Shown: piece after piece, positions 47,432 through 56,315 of the stretch
Layout of the letters: the number at the start of each line of letters is the position of its first letter
How positions within the stretch are numbered: the first letter of the stretch is position 1
Origin: Stappia indica
GTDB lineage: Bacteria > Pseudomonadota > Alphaproteobacteria > Rhizobiales > Stappiaceae
DNA: 64,000 nt
Reading direction: 5' to 3'
NCBI RefSeq assembly: GCF_020177335.1
Contig: NZ_JAIVMG010000013.1
Coordinates: forward strand, 62,001 to 126,000
Program-made: the position numbers and the translations under genes
The notes under the pieces: generated by a model
Told to the model about the DNA's origin: nothing
Databases searched by the model: none
The model's input: only the letters and a program-made list of their open reading frames with translations

Positions 47432-47527
47432 TCGGGCCATGACCTGACCGGGCGTTGCGCGGGCCGGGGCAATTCCGGCCGGCGCGCGTCCACAATCGGC
47501 TGGAACCGAAATGTCGTGGCTCCCCGG

Positions 47528-47557
47528 TCCCGGATCTTCGCTTTGCCGCGTCCGGGA
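47528..47557. repeat. REP-like palindromic element (copy B2)
   Basis: TCCCGGA and TCCGGGA arms flank a TCTTCGCTTTGCCGCG spacer, similar to the element at 37907-37937. Confidence 0.5.
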
Positions 47558-47617
47558 AGACGCGGAGTGTGAGGCGATGTCAGGAGCAAAACAGCCCTTG
47601 CCCCGCGCCTCAGCGTC

Positions 47618-47639
47618 ATCCCGGCCCCCGAGCCGGGAT
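47618..47639. repeat. REP-like palindromic element (copy A2)
   Basis: ATCCCGGC and GCCGGGAT (8-bp perfect arms) with a 6-base spacer, in a GTCATCCCGG...CCGGGATCGGAG context shared with 37817-37847. Confidence 0.6.
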
Positions 47640-47704
47640 CGGAGAGCCGAGGGGAAATCGTTTTAGTGGATTGACGCCGAGCAGCCGTGCGCGCCCGATC
47701 TCGA

Positions 47705-48163
47705 TCAGCCGGCGCCGTAGACGGTTGCCGGATCGTAGACCCGCTCCGCGCCGGTCGATTCGAGCGCGGGTTCGCCGTCCGGCCCCTGCACCACCTTGCG
47801 ATAGAAGCAGGAGCGATAGCCCACGTGGCAGGTGGCGCCATTGCCGGCGACCCGCACCTTCATGACCAGCGCGTCCTGATCGCAGTCGGTGAGGAGTTCG
47901 ACCACCGACTGGACCTGCCCGGAGGTGCCGCCCTTTTTCCAGTATTCCTGGCGCGAGCGGCTCCAGTACCAGGCCTCGCCGGTGTCGATGGTCCGGCGCA
48001 GTGCTTCGGCGTTCATGTAGCCGACCATCAGCACGGTGCCGTCATCCGCATCGGTGACGACGCAGCCGATCAGCCCATCGGCGTCGAACTTGGGTTGGAA
48101 GGCCGTGCCCAGTTCGATTTCGGTCTTGCTGGTACGCGGTGCAAAGTGCGTGTGTTCGGTCAT
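47705..48163 (-). CDS. hisI: Phosphoribosyl-AMP cyclohydrolase
   Basis: A 152-residue HisI, the third step of histidine synthesis. Seen are [47 protein letters not shown] and [12 protein letters not shown]; the Zn/Mg-binding Cys and Asp residues are in the last two. It is HisI alone, not a HisIE fusion. It follows folE on the same strand (28 bp apart), a pairing common in alphaproteobacteria. The final 20 residues are a short acidic tail. Confidence 0.94.
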   Translation of the reverse strand: MTEHTHFAPRTSKTEIELGTAFQPKFDADGLIGCVVTDADDGTVLMVGYMNAEALRRTIDTGEAWYWSRSRQEYWKKGGTSGQVQSVVELLTDCDQDALVMKVRVAGNGATCHVGYRSCFYRKVVQGPDGEPALESTGAERVYDPATVYGAG

Positions 48164-48191
48164 GGATCCGGCGTTTGTTGTTTGGGTCAGC

Positions 48192-48827
48192 TCAGCCGCG
48201 CCGGGGATCCCGAACCAGGCTCATGAAACGCACCTGTTCGTTCGGGTCGTCCTGGAAGACGCCGGTGAAGCGGGTGGTGATGGTGGAGACGCCGCGCTTC
48301 TGCACGCCGCGCATGGTCATGCACTGATGCTCGGCTTCCAGCATCACGGCGATGCCGCGGGGCGCAAGGTGGGTGTCCAGCGCGCCGACGATCTGCGCGG
48401 TCAGGTTCTCCTGCGTTTGCAAGCGCTTGGCAAAGATATCGACCACCCGGGCGATCTTCGACAAGCCGACCACGCCCTCGGACGGGTAATAGGCCACATG
48501 GGCCTCGCCAACGAAGGGAAGCATGTGGTGTTCGCAATGGGAGAAGAACGGAATGCCGCGCACCAGGACGATGTCGTCATAGCCGCCGACTTCCTCGAAA
48601 GTGCGTTTCAGGTGTTCGGCCGGATCCTGCGTGTAGCCGGAGAAGACCTCTTCCTGCGCCTTGACCACCCGCTTGGGCGTGTCGAGCAGCCCTTCACGGG
48701 TGGGAGATTCGCCAATCCAGGCCAGAAGCGTGCGCACGGCGGCTTCGGCCTCTTCGCGGGACGGGCGCGCGGGCGTGGTTGCCTTAGGCTCGCCTTTTTG
48801 CGCGAGTGGCTTCAAGATGGCATCCAT
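48192..48827 (-). CDS. folE: GTP cyclohydrolase I
   Basis: A 211-residue FolE, making dihydroneopterin triphosphate for folate (and preQ1-type) synthesis. The Zn-binding signature is [10 protein letters not shown] with Cys and His, then [19 protein letters not shown] and the later [13 protein letters not shown] 48827 follows GGGAGAG; an upstream ATG at 48860 is possible but has no ribosome site. It starts the folE-hisI operon, divergent from the IscU-like gene. Confidence 0.93.
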   Translation of the reverse strand: MDAILKPLAQKGEPKATTPARPSREEAEAAVRTLLAWIGESPTREGLLDTPKRVVKAQEEVFSGYTQDPAEHLKRTFEEVGGYDDIVLVRGIPFFSHCEHHMLPFVGEAHVAYYPSEGVVGLSKIARVVDIFAKRLQTQENLTAQIVGALDTHLAPRGIAVMLEAEHQCMTMRGVQKRGVSTITTRFTGVFQDDPNEQVRFMSLVRDPRRG

Positions 48828-49098
48828 TGCGGGCTCTCCCGTTGTAACTTTCTGTGGCATTCTTTACGCCATCCCCGCCATTTCGGACCATTTGTATCGT
48901 GCCTGACGCGCGACCTGGCGCGAAGGCCGAGTGACATGCCAGTCTGGCTGAATTGCGGCGCCGTATCCCTTATCCCCACGTCACCCGGACGGCAAGTTGA
49001 GGGCAGACCGTTTCATTCCCGCATGTCTCCCTATATAAGGAAGTGATGAGGGCTGTGAAGCCGGTTATCGGAATTCACGCGTTCTCGAAGAGGCGCAT

Positions 49099-49542
49099 AT
49101 GCTTGATGACATCTACAATTCCCGGATTCTCGAGTTGGCCGGCAACATCTCCCGCCTTGGCCGATTGGACGATCCCGATGCCACCGCCAAGGCCCATTCC
49201 AAGCTGTGCGGCTCGACGGTAGTGGTCGATCTGAAGATACAAGATAAAGTTGTGACCGATTTTGCGCACGAGGTCAAAGCCTGTGCGCTTGGTCAGGCGG
49301 CTTCGGCGATCATGGCCAAGCATGTGGTCGGTGCCACGGTGGGCGAATTGCGGGCTCTGCGCGACACCATGCGGGCCATGCTGAAGGAGGGCGGGCCGCC
49401 GCCGGAGGGACGGTTCGCCGAATGCGCCTGTCTCCAGCCGGTGCGCGATTACAAGGCCCGGCACGCGTCCACCCTGCTGACCTTCGAGGCGGTGGTCGAT
49501 GCCATCGACCAGATCGAGGCGAAGCGGACGGCCGCTGCCTGA
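49099..49542 (+). CDS. NifU/IscU-like iron-sulfur cluster scaffold protein
   Basis: A 147-residue NifU N-terminal/IscU-like protein. Three cluster-ligand Cys are recognisable: Cys37 (LCGST), Cys62 (ACALGQAA) and the CAC pair near 108-110. The Asp that follows the first Cys in IscU (CGD) is Ser here (CGS), which may change cluster release. ATG 49099 follows GAGG. It lies divergent from folE and before yidD. A role in Fe-S assembly is inferred. Confidence 0.87.
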   Translation: MLDDIYNSRILELAGNISRLGRLDDPDATAKAHSKLCGSTVVVDLKIQDKVVTDFAHEVKACALGQAASAIMAKHVVGATVGELRALRDTMRAMLKEGGPPPEGRFAECACLQPVRDYKARHASTLLTFEAVVDAIDQIEAKRTAAA

Positions 49543-49624
49543 CGGGAGCGCCCCGAAAAGACCGTCTCAGTTGACCGTATGAGCCTCCGGTGCGCCGGGT
49601 TCCGCTCCGGTAGAAAGTCTCGCC

Positions 49625-49969
49625 ATGTGCCCGCCGCAACAATCGCGAAACCCCGGCCGCCCAGGCCCGGTGGCACTGATCGCCCTCGGGTTGATCCGTC
49701 TTTATCAGCTCACCTTCTCCATGTTCCTGGGCCGGACCTGCCGCTACGCGCCGACCTGTTCGGAATACACCGCCGATGCGATCCGCCGGTTCGGGCTGTG
49801 GCGCGGCGGATGGGTCGGCCTTGCCCGGGTGCAACGCTGCCGTCCGGGGGGCGGCAGCGGCTACGATCCGGCGCCGGACAGCCTGCCGAAACAGGCACGC
49901 TGGTATGCGCCCTGGCGCTACGGGCAATGGAAAAGCGATCATATCGACCCGAAGACACGGCTGGACTGA
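49625..49969 (+). CDS. yidD: Membrane protein insertion efficiency factor YidD
   Basis: A 114-residue YidD-family protein that assists YidC/SecYEG membrane insertion at the inner face of the membrane. The signature CRYAPTCSEYTADAIRRFG (about 39-57) and RVQRCRPGG with GYDP are intact. An N-terminal amphipathic/hydrophobic stretch (ALIALGLIRLYQLTFS) is present. The start ATG at 49625 has only weak ribosome-site support. Gene order with folE/hisI and thrS matches other alphaproteobacteria. Confidence 0.9.
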   Translation: MCPPQQSRNPGRPGPVALIALGLIRLYQLTFSMFLGRTCRYAPTCSEYTADAIRRFGLWRGGWVGLARVQRCRPGGGSGYDPAPDSLPKQARWYAPWRYGQWKSDHIDPKTRLD

Positions 49970-50206
49970 GCCGCTCCGACCGCCTCTCCGCCTGGGGGAT
50001 CGGCGGTCGGGCCGCCAGTCATGCAAAAACGTCTTCCGTCATGCCAAGACAGGGTGGGACAAGGCCGCGTCGGGCGGATATGGGACATTTTGAATGCGCG
50101 CGCGAATGCCAGGATTGCGGCGGCGGCGTGCAAGGCGTGAGACAACCCGGGACACGCGGATTTCGCTCGCCGGGCATCTGATTTCAACCGTATTGTCTGA
50201 TTGTCG

Positions 50207-51394
50207 ATGGACGCGATCCCGCATGTGGCGCGCGAGGGCGCGCCATGGGATCGGCCTTGCCGCAACGAGGTGCCGGAATTGGTCACCCATACTCAGCCGT
50301 GCGACACCCTGCGCCCGGCACGGCCCGAGGATCTGGCCGCGCTGGTGGCGCTCGAGCAGGCCTGCTTCTCCGGCGACCGGATTTCCCGGCGCAGCTTCCG
50401 GCGCTTTCTCGACAGCCCGGGCGCGGTGCTGATTGTTGCCGAGGCGGCGGGCGGTCTGCGCGGCTATGCGCTGCTGCTGTTTCGCGCCGGCACCGCGCTT
50501 GCCCGGCTGTACTCGCTGGCCGTGGATCCGCAGGCGCGCGGCGCGGGGCTGGCGGCGCGGCTGCTGGCGGCGGCCGAACGCGAAGCCTTCGAGCGCGACC
50601 GGATCGTGCTGCGGCTGGAGCTGCGCGAGGACAACGAGGCGGCGCGCCGGCTCTATCTCGGTGCGGGCTACCGGCCGCTGGGGCGGGTGCCGGAGTACTA
50701 TGAGGATGGCACTGCGGCGCTGCGCATGGAAAAGCGCCTGCATGGCGAGGGCCTGCCCGCTTCGCGGGTGCCCTACTATCCGCAGACGACGGACTTCTCC
50801 TGCGGGCCGGCCTGCCTCTTGATGACGCTCGCTCATTTCGACAAGCACCTTGTCGCCGACGAGGCGCTGGAGCTGAGGCTCTGGCGCGAGACGACGATGA
50901 TCTATCTGGCCGCCGGCCATGGCGGATGCGGGCCCTTTGGCCTTGGCGTCGCCGGCGCGAAGCGCGGGCTCGGCGTGGAGGTGCGGCTGTCGCCGCCGGG
51001 GCCGCTGTTCATCTCCTCCGTGCGTGATCCGGCCAAGCGGCGGGTGATGGAGATCGTCCAGGAGGACTACCGCCGCGAGGCGGCGGAGTTGGGTGTTGTC
51101 AGCAGCAACGATCCCTTGCCCGCCCGCGGACTGGCCGAGGAGATCGCCGGCGGGGCGCTGGCGATCGTGCTGATTTCCGAATCGCGGATGATGGGCCGCA
51201 AGGGGCCGCACTGGGTGCTGGTGCACAATCAGGACGATCGGCATCTGTTCATCCACGACCCCTGGCTTGGCTATGGCGGCATGGAAACACCGGCGGACGC
51301 GGCCAATCTGCCGATCCCCGACCGGGAATTCGAGCGTATGGCGCGCTGGGGCCGGATGGCCGTGCGCGCGCAAGTGATTTTCAGAAAGGCATAA
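50207..51394 (+). CDS. GNAT acetyltransferase fused to a peptidase-C39-like domain
   Basis: A 395-residue two-domain protein. Residues about 30-175 form a GNAT acyltransferase (LYSLAVDPQARGAGLAARLL is the acetyl-CoA loop). Residues about 185-395 form a papain-like C39 peptidase with Cys in TTDFSCGPACLLMT, His in GPHWVLVHN and Asp in FIHDPW. The ATP-grasp gene starts 5 bp after its stop. The fusion with a RLAN ATP-grasp partner was predicted in comparative studies as a peptide-forming system. The start could also be TTG 50201. Confidence 0.83.
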   Translation: MDAIPHVAREGAPWDRPCRNEVPELVTHTQPCDTLRPARPEDLAALVALEQACFSGDRISRRSFRRFLDSPGAVLIVAEAAGGLRGYALLLFRAGTALARLYSLAVDPQARGAGLAARLLAAAEREAFERDRIVLRLELREDNEAARRLYLGAGYRPLGRVPEYYEDGTAALRMEKRLHGEGLPASRVPYYPQTTDFSCGPACLLMTLAHFDKHLVADEALELRLWRETTMIYLAAGHGGCGPFGLGVAGAKRGLGVEVRLSPPGPLFISSVRDPAKRRVMEIVQEDYRREAAELGVVSSNDPLPARGLAEEIAGGALAIVLISESRMMGRKGPHWVLVHNQDDRHLFIHDPWLGYGGMETPADAANLPIPDREFERMARWGRMAVRAQVIFRKA

Positions 51395-51399
51395 CCGTC

Positions 51400-52863
51400 A
51401 TGGCAACCTGGGTCGTGCTCGTCGACAATCCGAAGGATGTTTCCAACGCCGACACGCCGCACAAGGTGATGAGCGTGCGCGACTACCTCATGCGGCCGAA
51501 ACTGTTCGCCGGCACCAGCCCGAACATCATCAACCTGTCGCGCTCCTACGTCTATCAGGGCGCGGGCTATTATGCCTCGCTGCTGGCCGAGGCGCGCCAG
51601 CACCGGGTGCTGCCCAATGTGGAGACGGTGCTGGAGCTGTCGCGCAAGGGGCTCTACCGCCACGCCCTGCCGGAACTGGAGGATCGGCTCAACCGCTGCC
51701 TGGAAAAGGCGGACGGGGAGGAGGCGGACGGCGAGCGCATTCTGGTGTGCCTCGGGCGCACCGGCACGGCGGCGCTGGAGCCGTTCGCGCGGCTTCTGTT
51801 CGACTGGTACCGGGCGCCGATCCTGGAGGTGAGCGTGGCGCCGGGCGCCTGGCGGTCGATCCGCCGTATCCGCATGATGCCGGTGTCGGAGCTGTCGCCG
51901 GAGGCGCGGGCCTTCATGATGGAGAGCCTGGAGCGCTACACCCACCGGGCCTGGCGTGCGCCGAAACAGCGGGTGGCGATGAAGCACGCGCTCGCGGTCC
52001 TGTCCAATCCGAAGGAGGAACTGCCGCCGTCGAGCCAGGCTTCGCTGCGCCACATGGCGAAGGTCGCGGCGCGGCAGGGCGTCGAGATCGTGCCGATCGG
52101 CAAGGGTGATCTCGACCGGCTGGCGCAATATGACGCGCTGTTCATCCGCGAGACCACCAACATCGACAACCACACCTATCGCTTTGCCCGCCGCGCGGTG
52201 CAGGAGGGCATGCCGGTGATCGACGATCCGGTGTCGATGATCCGCTGCACCAACAAGGTCTATCTGTCGGAACTCCTGGAGGCCAACGGAGTGGCGGGGC
52301 CGCGCACGGCGATCCTGTCGAGCCTGCGCGAGGCGGCGGACCTGGAGGCACGGCTCGGCTCGCCGGTGGTCTTGAAGATCCCGGATGGTTCGTTCAGCCG
52401 GGGCGTCTTCCGGGTCGAGGGCGCGGCGGCGATCGCCGACAAGGTGAAGACCCTTCTGGAAGACAGCGACATCATCCTGGCGCAGGAATACTGCCCGACC
52501 GAGTTCGATTGGCGGGTCGGGGTGCTGGGCGGCGAGCCGCTGTTCGCCGTGCAGTATCTGATGGCGAAGAAGCACTGGCAGATCGTCAAGCATCAGGATG
52601 GCAAGCCGGCGCAGGAGGGGAGCTTCCGCACCGTGTCGCTGGCCGAGGCGCCGCCGGCGGTGGTCGACATGGCGGTGCGCGCCGCCCGGCTGATCGGCGA
52701 TGGCCTTTACGGGGTGGACCTCAAGGTGTTCGGCGACCGGGTGGTGGTGATCGAGGTGAACGACAACCCCAATCTCGACCACGGGGTCGAGGATGCGGGC
52801 GAAAAGGACGCGGTCTGGGAACGGCTGATCCGGTGGTTCGTGCAGAAGATCGAGGCGCGGTAG
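51400..52863 (+). CDS. RimK-like ATP-grasp enzyme with N-terminal RLAN domain
   Basis: A 487-residue protein. Residues about 5-150 match the RimK-like ATP-grasp N-terminal (RLAN) domain, starting WVVLVDNPKDV. The C-terminal ATP-grasp domain (about 270-480) has LKIPDGSFSRGVF, ILAQEYCPTEFDWRVGVL and the metal site VVVIEVNDNPNLDHGVE. It should ligate an amino group to a carboxylate at ATP cost. It is in an operon with the GNAT/C39 gene. Its natural substrate is unknown; a short peptide or protein tail is suspected. Confidence 0.87.
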   Translation: MATWVVLVDNPKDVSNADTPHKVMSVRDYLMRPKLFAGTSPNIINLSRSYVYQGAGYYASLLAEARQHRVLPNVETVLELSRKGLYRHALPELEDRLNRCLEKADGEEADGERILVCLGRTGTAALEPFARLLFDWYRAPILEVSVAPGAWRSIRRIRMMPVSELSPEARAFMMESLERYTHRAWRAPKQRVAMKHALAVLSNPKEELPPSSQASLRHMAKVAARQGVEIVPIGKGDLDRLAQYDALFIRETTNIDNHTYRFARRAVQEGMPVIDDPVSMIRCTNKVYLSELLEANGVAGPRTAILSSLREAADLEARLGSPVVLKIPDGSFSRGVFRVEGAAAIADKVKTLLEDSDIILAQEYCPTEFDWRVGVLGGEPLFAVQYLMAKKHWQIVKHQDGKPAQEGSFRTVSLAEAPPAVVDMAVRAARLIGDGLYGVDLKVFGDRVVVIEVNDNPNLDHGVEDAGEKDAVWERLIRWFVQKIEAR

Positions 52864-52887
52864 GGGGCTTCCCGCCCGGCGGGGGGC

Positions 52888-53175
52888 TCAGGGGAAGCGC
52901 ATACCGATGGCGACGATCTCCTCGATGTCCACATTCAGCGCATAGGCGACCTGGGGCTGGCCGTCCTTTTTGGGAAAGCGGTAGGCGGTCCTTGCCGGGT
53001 TGGCGGGTTTCTGGCCGCTGTTGCGGAAGTCCTGATAGTGGCGGAGCAGATCGGATGGGCCGAAACCATTGCTGTTGGGGTAGTTGTATTCGGCGGTAAA
53101 CTCGATTCTGGCGCCGCCTTTGAGGATGATCTCCCAGGCCCGCGGGCCGTTTCTCGTGCTGTCTGTCTGATCCAT
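52888..53175 (-). CDS. Hypothetical protein
   Basis: A 95-residue protein without signal peptide or membrane segment. Tokens such as WEIILKGGARIEFTAEYNYPNSNGFGPSDLLRHY and a C-terminal LNVDIEEIVAIGM are present but no family was recognised. ATG 53175 follows AGGAG, giving fair support for translation. It is convergent with the ATP-grasp gene (24 bp apart) and divergent from thrS. Confidence 0.65.
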   Translation of the reverse strand: MDQTDSTRNGPRAWEIILKGGARIEFTAEYNYPNSNGFGPSDLLRHYQDFRNSGQKPANPARTAYRFPKKDGQPQVAYALNVDIEEIVAIGMRFP

Positions 53176-53346
53176 GGCGCGCTCCTGCAAGCTGTCTGCG
53201 GAGGATGCCATCTGCAATCCTGAGGGGCAACGCCCGGCGTGGCCGGTGCCGGTGCTTGCCCCTGGCGCGCAAATCCCCTACATGAGGGCCTTCCCTCGAC
53301 AGCATTGCTTACCTGCCTCGTTTGCAGGAGTGAGCCGGAGACAGAC

Positions 53347-55308
53347 ATGATTCATCTCACCTTCCCCGACAATTCCGTGCGCGATTTCGCCGCTGGCACC
53401 ACCGGCGCGGAGATCGCCGCCGGCATTTCCAAGTCGCTGGCCAAGAAGGCGGTCGCCATCGCCCTCGACGGCGCGCTCGCCGATCTGTCGGAGCCGATCA
53501 CCGGGGATGCCCGGCTGGAGATCGTCACCCGCGACGACCCGCGTGCCCTGGAGCTGATCCGTCATGACGCGGCCCATGTGATGGCCGAAGCGGTGCAGGA
53601 GCTGTGGCCGGGCACCCAGGTCACCATCGGCCCGGTGATCGAGAACGGCTTCTATTACGACTTCAAGCGCGACGAGCCCTTCACCCCCGAGGACCTGCCG
53701 GTCATCGAGAAGAAGATGCGCGAGATCATCCAGCGCGGCGACGCCTTCACCAAGGAGGTCTGGTCGCGCGAGGAGACCAAGAGGTTCTTCCTGGAGCGCG
53801 GCGAGACCTACAAGGTGGAGCTGGTCGATGCGATTCCCGCCGGCGAGGATGTGAAGATCTACCGCCAGGGCGACTGGCTCGACCTGTGCCGTGGTCCGCA
53901 TATGGCGACCACCCGGCAGATCGGCGACAGCTTCAAGCTGATGAAGGTGGCCGGCGCCTATTGGCGCGGCGACAGCAACAACGAGATGCTGACCCGCATT
54001 TACGGCACCGCCTGGGCCAATGACACGGAGCTGAAGGCTTACCTCCACATGCTGGAGGAGGCGGAAAAGCGCGACCACCGTCGTCTTGGCCGGGAAATGG
54101 ACCTGTTCCACTTCCAGGAAGAGGGGCCGGGCGTCGTGTTCTGGCACGCCAAGGGCTGGAGCCTGTTCCAGAGCCTCGTGTCCTACATGCGCCGCCGGCT
54201 GGCGGAGGATTACGACGAGGTCAACGCACCGCAGATCCTCGACAGCTCCCTGTGGGAGACCTCCGGCCACTGGGGCTGGTACAAGGAGAACATGTTCTCC
54301 GTGCAGTGCGCCGACACGGAAGCGGAAGATACCCGCCTGTTCGCCCTGAAGCCGATGAACTGCCCCGGTCACGTGCAGATCTTCAAGCATGGGCTGAAGA
54401 GCTACCGCGACCTGCCGCTGCGCATGGCCGAGTTCGGCGCGGTGCACCGCTACGAGCCCTCCGGCGCCATGCACGGGCTGATGCGGGTGCGCGGCTTCAC
54501 CCAGGACGATGCGCATATCTTCTGCACCGAAGAGCAGATGGCGGAGGAATGCCTGAAGATCAACGACCTGATCCTGTCGGTCTACGAGGACTTCGGCTTC
54601 CATGAGATTGTCGTCAAGCTGTCCACCCGGCCGGAGAAGCGGGTCGGTTCGGACGAGCTTTGGGATCACGCCGAAAGCGTGATGGAAAAGGTGTTGCAGC
54701 AGATCGCCGACCAGTCGGGCGGGCGGATCAAGACCGACATCCTGCCGGGCGAGGGCGCCTTCTACGGGCCGAAGTTCGAATATACCCTGCGCGATGCCAT
54801 CGGCCGTGAATGGCAGTGCGGCACCACCCAGGTGGACTTCAACCTGCCGGAGCGCTTCGGTGCCTTCTACGTGGACAAGGACGGCGAGAAGAAGACCCCG
54901 GTGATGATCCACCGGGCGATCTGCGGCTCGATGGAACGGTTCCTCGGCATCCTGATCGAGAACTTCGCCGGACACTTCCCGCTGTGGCTGGCGCCGCAGC
55001 AGGTGATCGTCACCACCATCACTTCCGATGCGGACGAGTATGCCCGCGAGGTGCTGGCGGAGATGAAGGCGGCGGGCCTGCGCGCCGACATCGACCTGCG
55101 CAACGAGAAGATCAACTACAAGGTCCGCGAGCATTCGCTGGCCAAGGTGCCGGTGATCGTCGTCTGCGGCAAGCGCGAGGCGGAAGAGCGCACGGTCAAC
55201 ATCCGCCGTCTGGGCTCCAAGCACCAGACGCCGATGGGCTTGGCTGAGGCGGTGTCCTCGCTGGCCGAGGAAGCGGTTGCGCCGGACCTGCGGCCCGCCG
55301 CCGAGTGA
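53347..55308 (+). CDS. thrS: Threonyl-tRNA synthetase
   Basis: A 653-residue class II ThrRS. The TGS domain is at about 1-62, the second additional editing domain ([16 protein letters not shown] with its metal His) at about 65-225, the catalytic core at about 245-535 with motif 2 [15 protein letters not shown] and motif 3 [11 protein letters not shown], and the anticodon-binding domain at about 545-650. ATG 53347 follows GGAGAC. Editing and Zn ligands (Cys in MNCPGH, His) look intact. A terminator follows. Confidence 0.97.
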   Translation: MIHLTFPDNSVRDFAAGTTGAEIAAGISKSLAKKAVAIALDGALADLSEPITGDARLEIVTRDDPRALELIRHDAAHVMAEAVQELWPGTQVTIGPVIENGFYYDFKRDEPFTPEDLPVIEKKMREIIQRGDAFTKEVWSREETKRFFLERGETYKVELVDAIPAGEDVKIYRQGDWLDLCRGPHMATTRQIGDSFKLMKVAGAYWRGDSNNEMLTRIYGTAWANDTELKAYLHMLEEAEKRDHRRLGREMDLFHFQEEGPGVVFWHAKGWSLFQSLVSYMRRRLAEDYDEVNAPQILDSSLWETSGHWGWYKENMFSVQCADTEAEDTRLFALKPMNCPGHVQIFKHGLKSYRDLPLRMAEFGAVHRYEPSGAMHGLMRVRGFTQDDAHIFCTEEQMAEECLKINDLILSVYEDFGFHEIVVKLSTRPEKRVGSDELWDHAESVMEKVLQQIADQSGGRIKTDILPGEGAFYGPKFEYTLRDAIGREWQCGTTQVDFNLPERFGAFYVDKDGEKKTPVMIHRAICGSMERFLGILIENFAGHFPLWLAPQQVIVTTITSDADEYAREVLAEMKAAGLRADIDLRNEKINYKVREHSLAKVPVIVVCGKREAEERTVNIRRLGSKHQTPMGLAEAVSSLAEEAVAPDLRPAAE

Positions 55309-55339
55309 TCGGCCTCTGACGAAAAACAGACCTGAAACC

Positions 55340-55377
55340 CGGCCGGCGCGAGGACATGCCTTCGCGCCGGCCGTTTT
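55340..55377 (+). terminator. Intrinsic terminator after thrS
   Basis: GGCCGGCGCGA (55341-55351) pairs with TCGCGCCGGCC (55362-55372), loop of 10 bases, followed by GTTTT. Confidence 0.8.
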
Positions 55378-55478
55378 GTGTCCGCCGCGCACCTCCGGGG
55401 GTGCCTGTCGTCGTCCTGTCATAAGGGCGGGGGCAGGGTGCGGCCCGGTAAACTGATGACACGAAAACGGAAACAGCG

Positions 55479-56315
55479 GTGCAGGACACGGAACTCAGCT
55501 ATGCCAACGCGGATCATCCGCCGGTCAAACGCTGGCTGATCTCGGCGATCGAACGGCTGTCTGGCCGGGAGCTTCTGCTCGGCTACTATCGATCCTGGCG
55601 CGATGCGCTCATTGCCGGCTCCTCCAGCATGTGGGGTGACCTTCTGGCGCTGGTCGGCATCGCCGTGGTGGTGGAAGAGGGGGCCTGGCCGCCCGCGGAT
55701 CTGCCCGAGGGCCCGCTGGTGATGATCGCCAACCACCCTTATGGGCTCGGCGACGGGCTGGCGATCCTGTCTCTGGCCGAGCAGCTGGGCCGCCCCTTTC
55801 GCATCCTCATCAACAATGAGCTGATGAAGGCGCCGGAAATCCGCCCCTTTGCGCTGCCCATCGATTTTGAGGAAAACGCGGCGGCGCTGCGCACCAACAT
55901 GGCGACACGGCGCGAGGCGCTGCGTCTGATCGGCGAAGGGGTGACGATCATCGTCTTTCCCGGCGGCGGGGTCGCGACCGCGTCGCGTCCGTTCGGTCCG
56001 GCGCGGGAACTGCCGTGGAAGACCTTTACTGCGAAGATGGTCCGCGCATCGCGGGCGACCGTGTTGCCGCTCTACTTCGAAGGGCAGAACTCAGCGCTGT
56101 TCCATTTGGTCTCGCGCCTGTCGCTGACCTTGCGTTTGTCGATGTATGTACATGAGTTCCGGCGCATCATCGGCTCAGAACTGAGGGTGCGGATTGGCGC
56201 GCCGATCCTTTACGCAGAGCTGGCCGCGCTGCCGGACCAGCAGGCGGTGATCGAGCATCTGTATCGGCGGGTGATGACGCTGGCGCCGGCGTGCGGGCGC
56301 AGGGTCAGTTGCTGA
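55479..56315 (+). CDS. Lysophospholipid acyltransferase family protein
   Basis: A 278-residue protein of the PlsC-like acyltransferase superfamily. HX4D is visible as NHPYGLGDG (about 86-94), and the EGT-like second motif as FPGGGV near 153. No strong membrane helix besides a region near 52-64. It would acylate a lysophospholipid or similar substrate at the membrane. The GTG at 55479 is the only start before the conserved region; ribosome site weak. Its end overlaps the convergent gene by 11 bp. Confidence 0.8.
   Translation: MQDTELSYANADHPPVKRWLISAIERLSGRELLLGYYRSWRDALIAGSSSMWGDLLALVGIAVVVEEGAWPPADLPEGPLVMIANHPYGLGDGLAILSLAEQLGRPFRILINNELMKAPEIRPFALPIDFEENAAALRTNMATRREALRLIGEGVTIIVFPGGGVATASRPFGPARELPWKTFTAKMVRASRATVLPLYFEGQNSALFHLVSRLSLTLRLSMYVHEFRRIIGSELRVRIGAPILYAELAALPDQQAVIEHLYRRVMTLAPACGRRVSC

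Noticed and set aside
53278-55422. 714-codon minus-strand open frame opposite thrS
   Set aside because: It is a shadow of thrS; no recognisable protein features or ribosome site.
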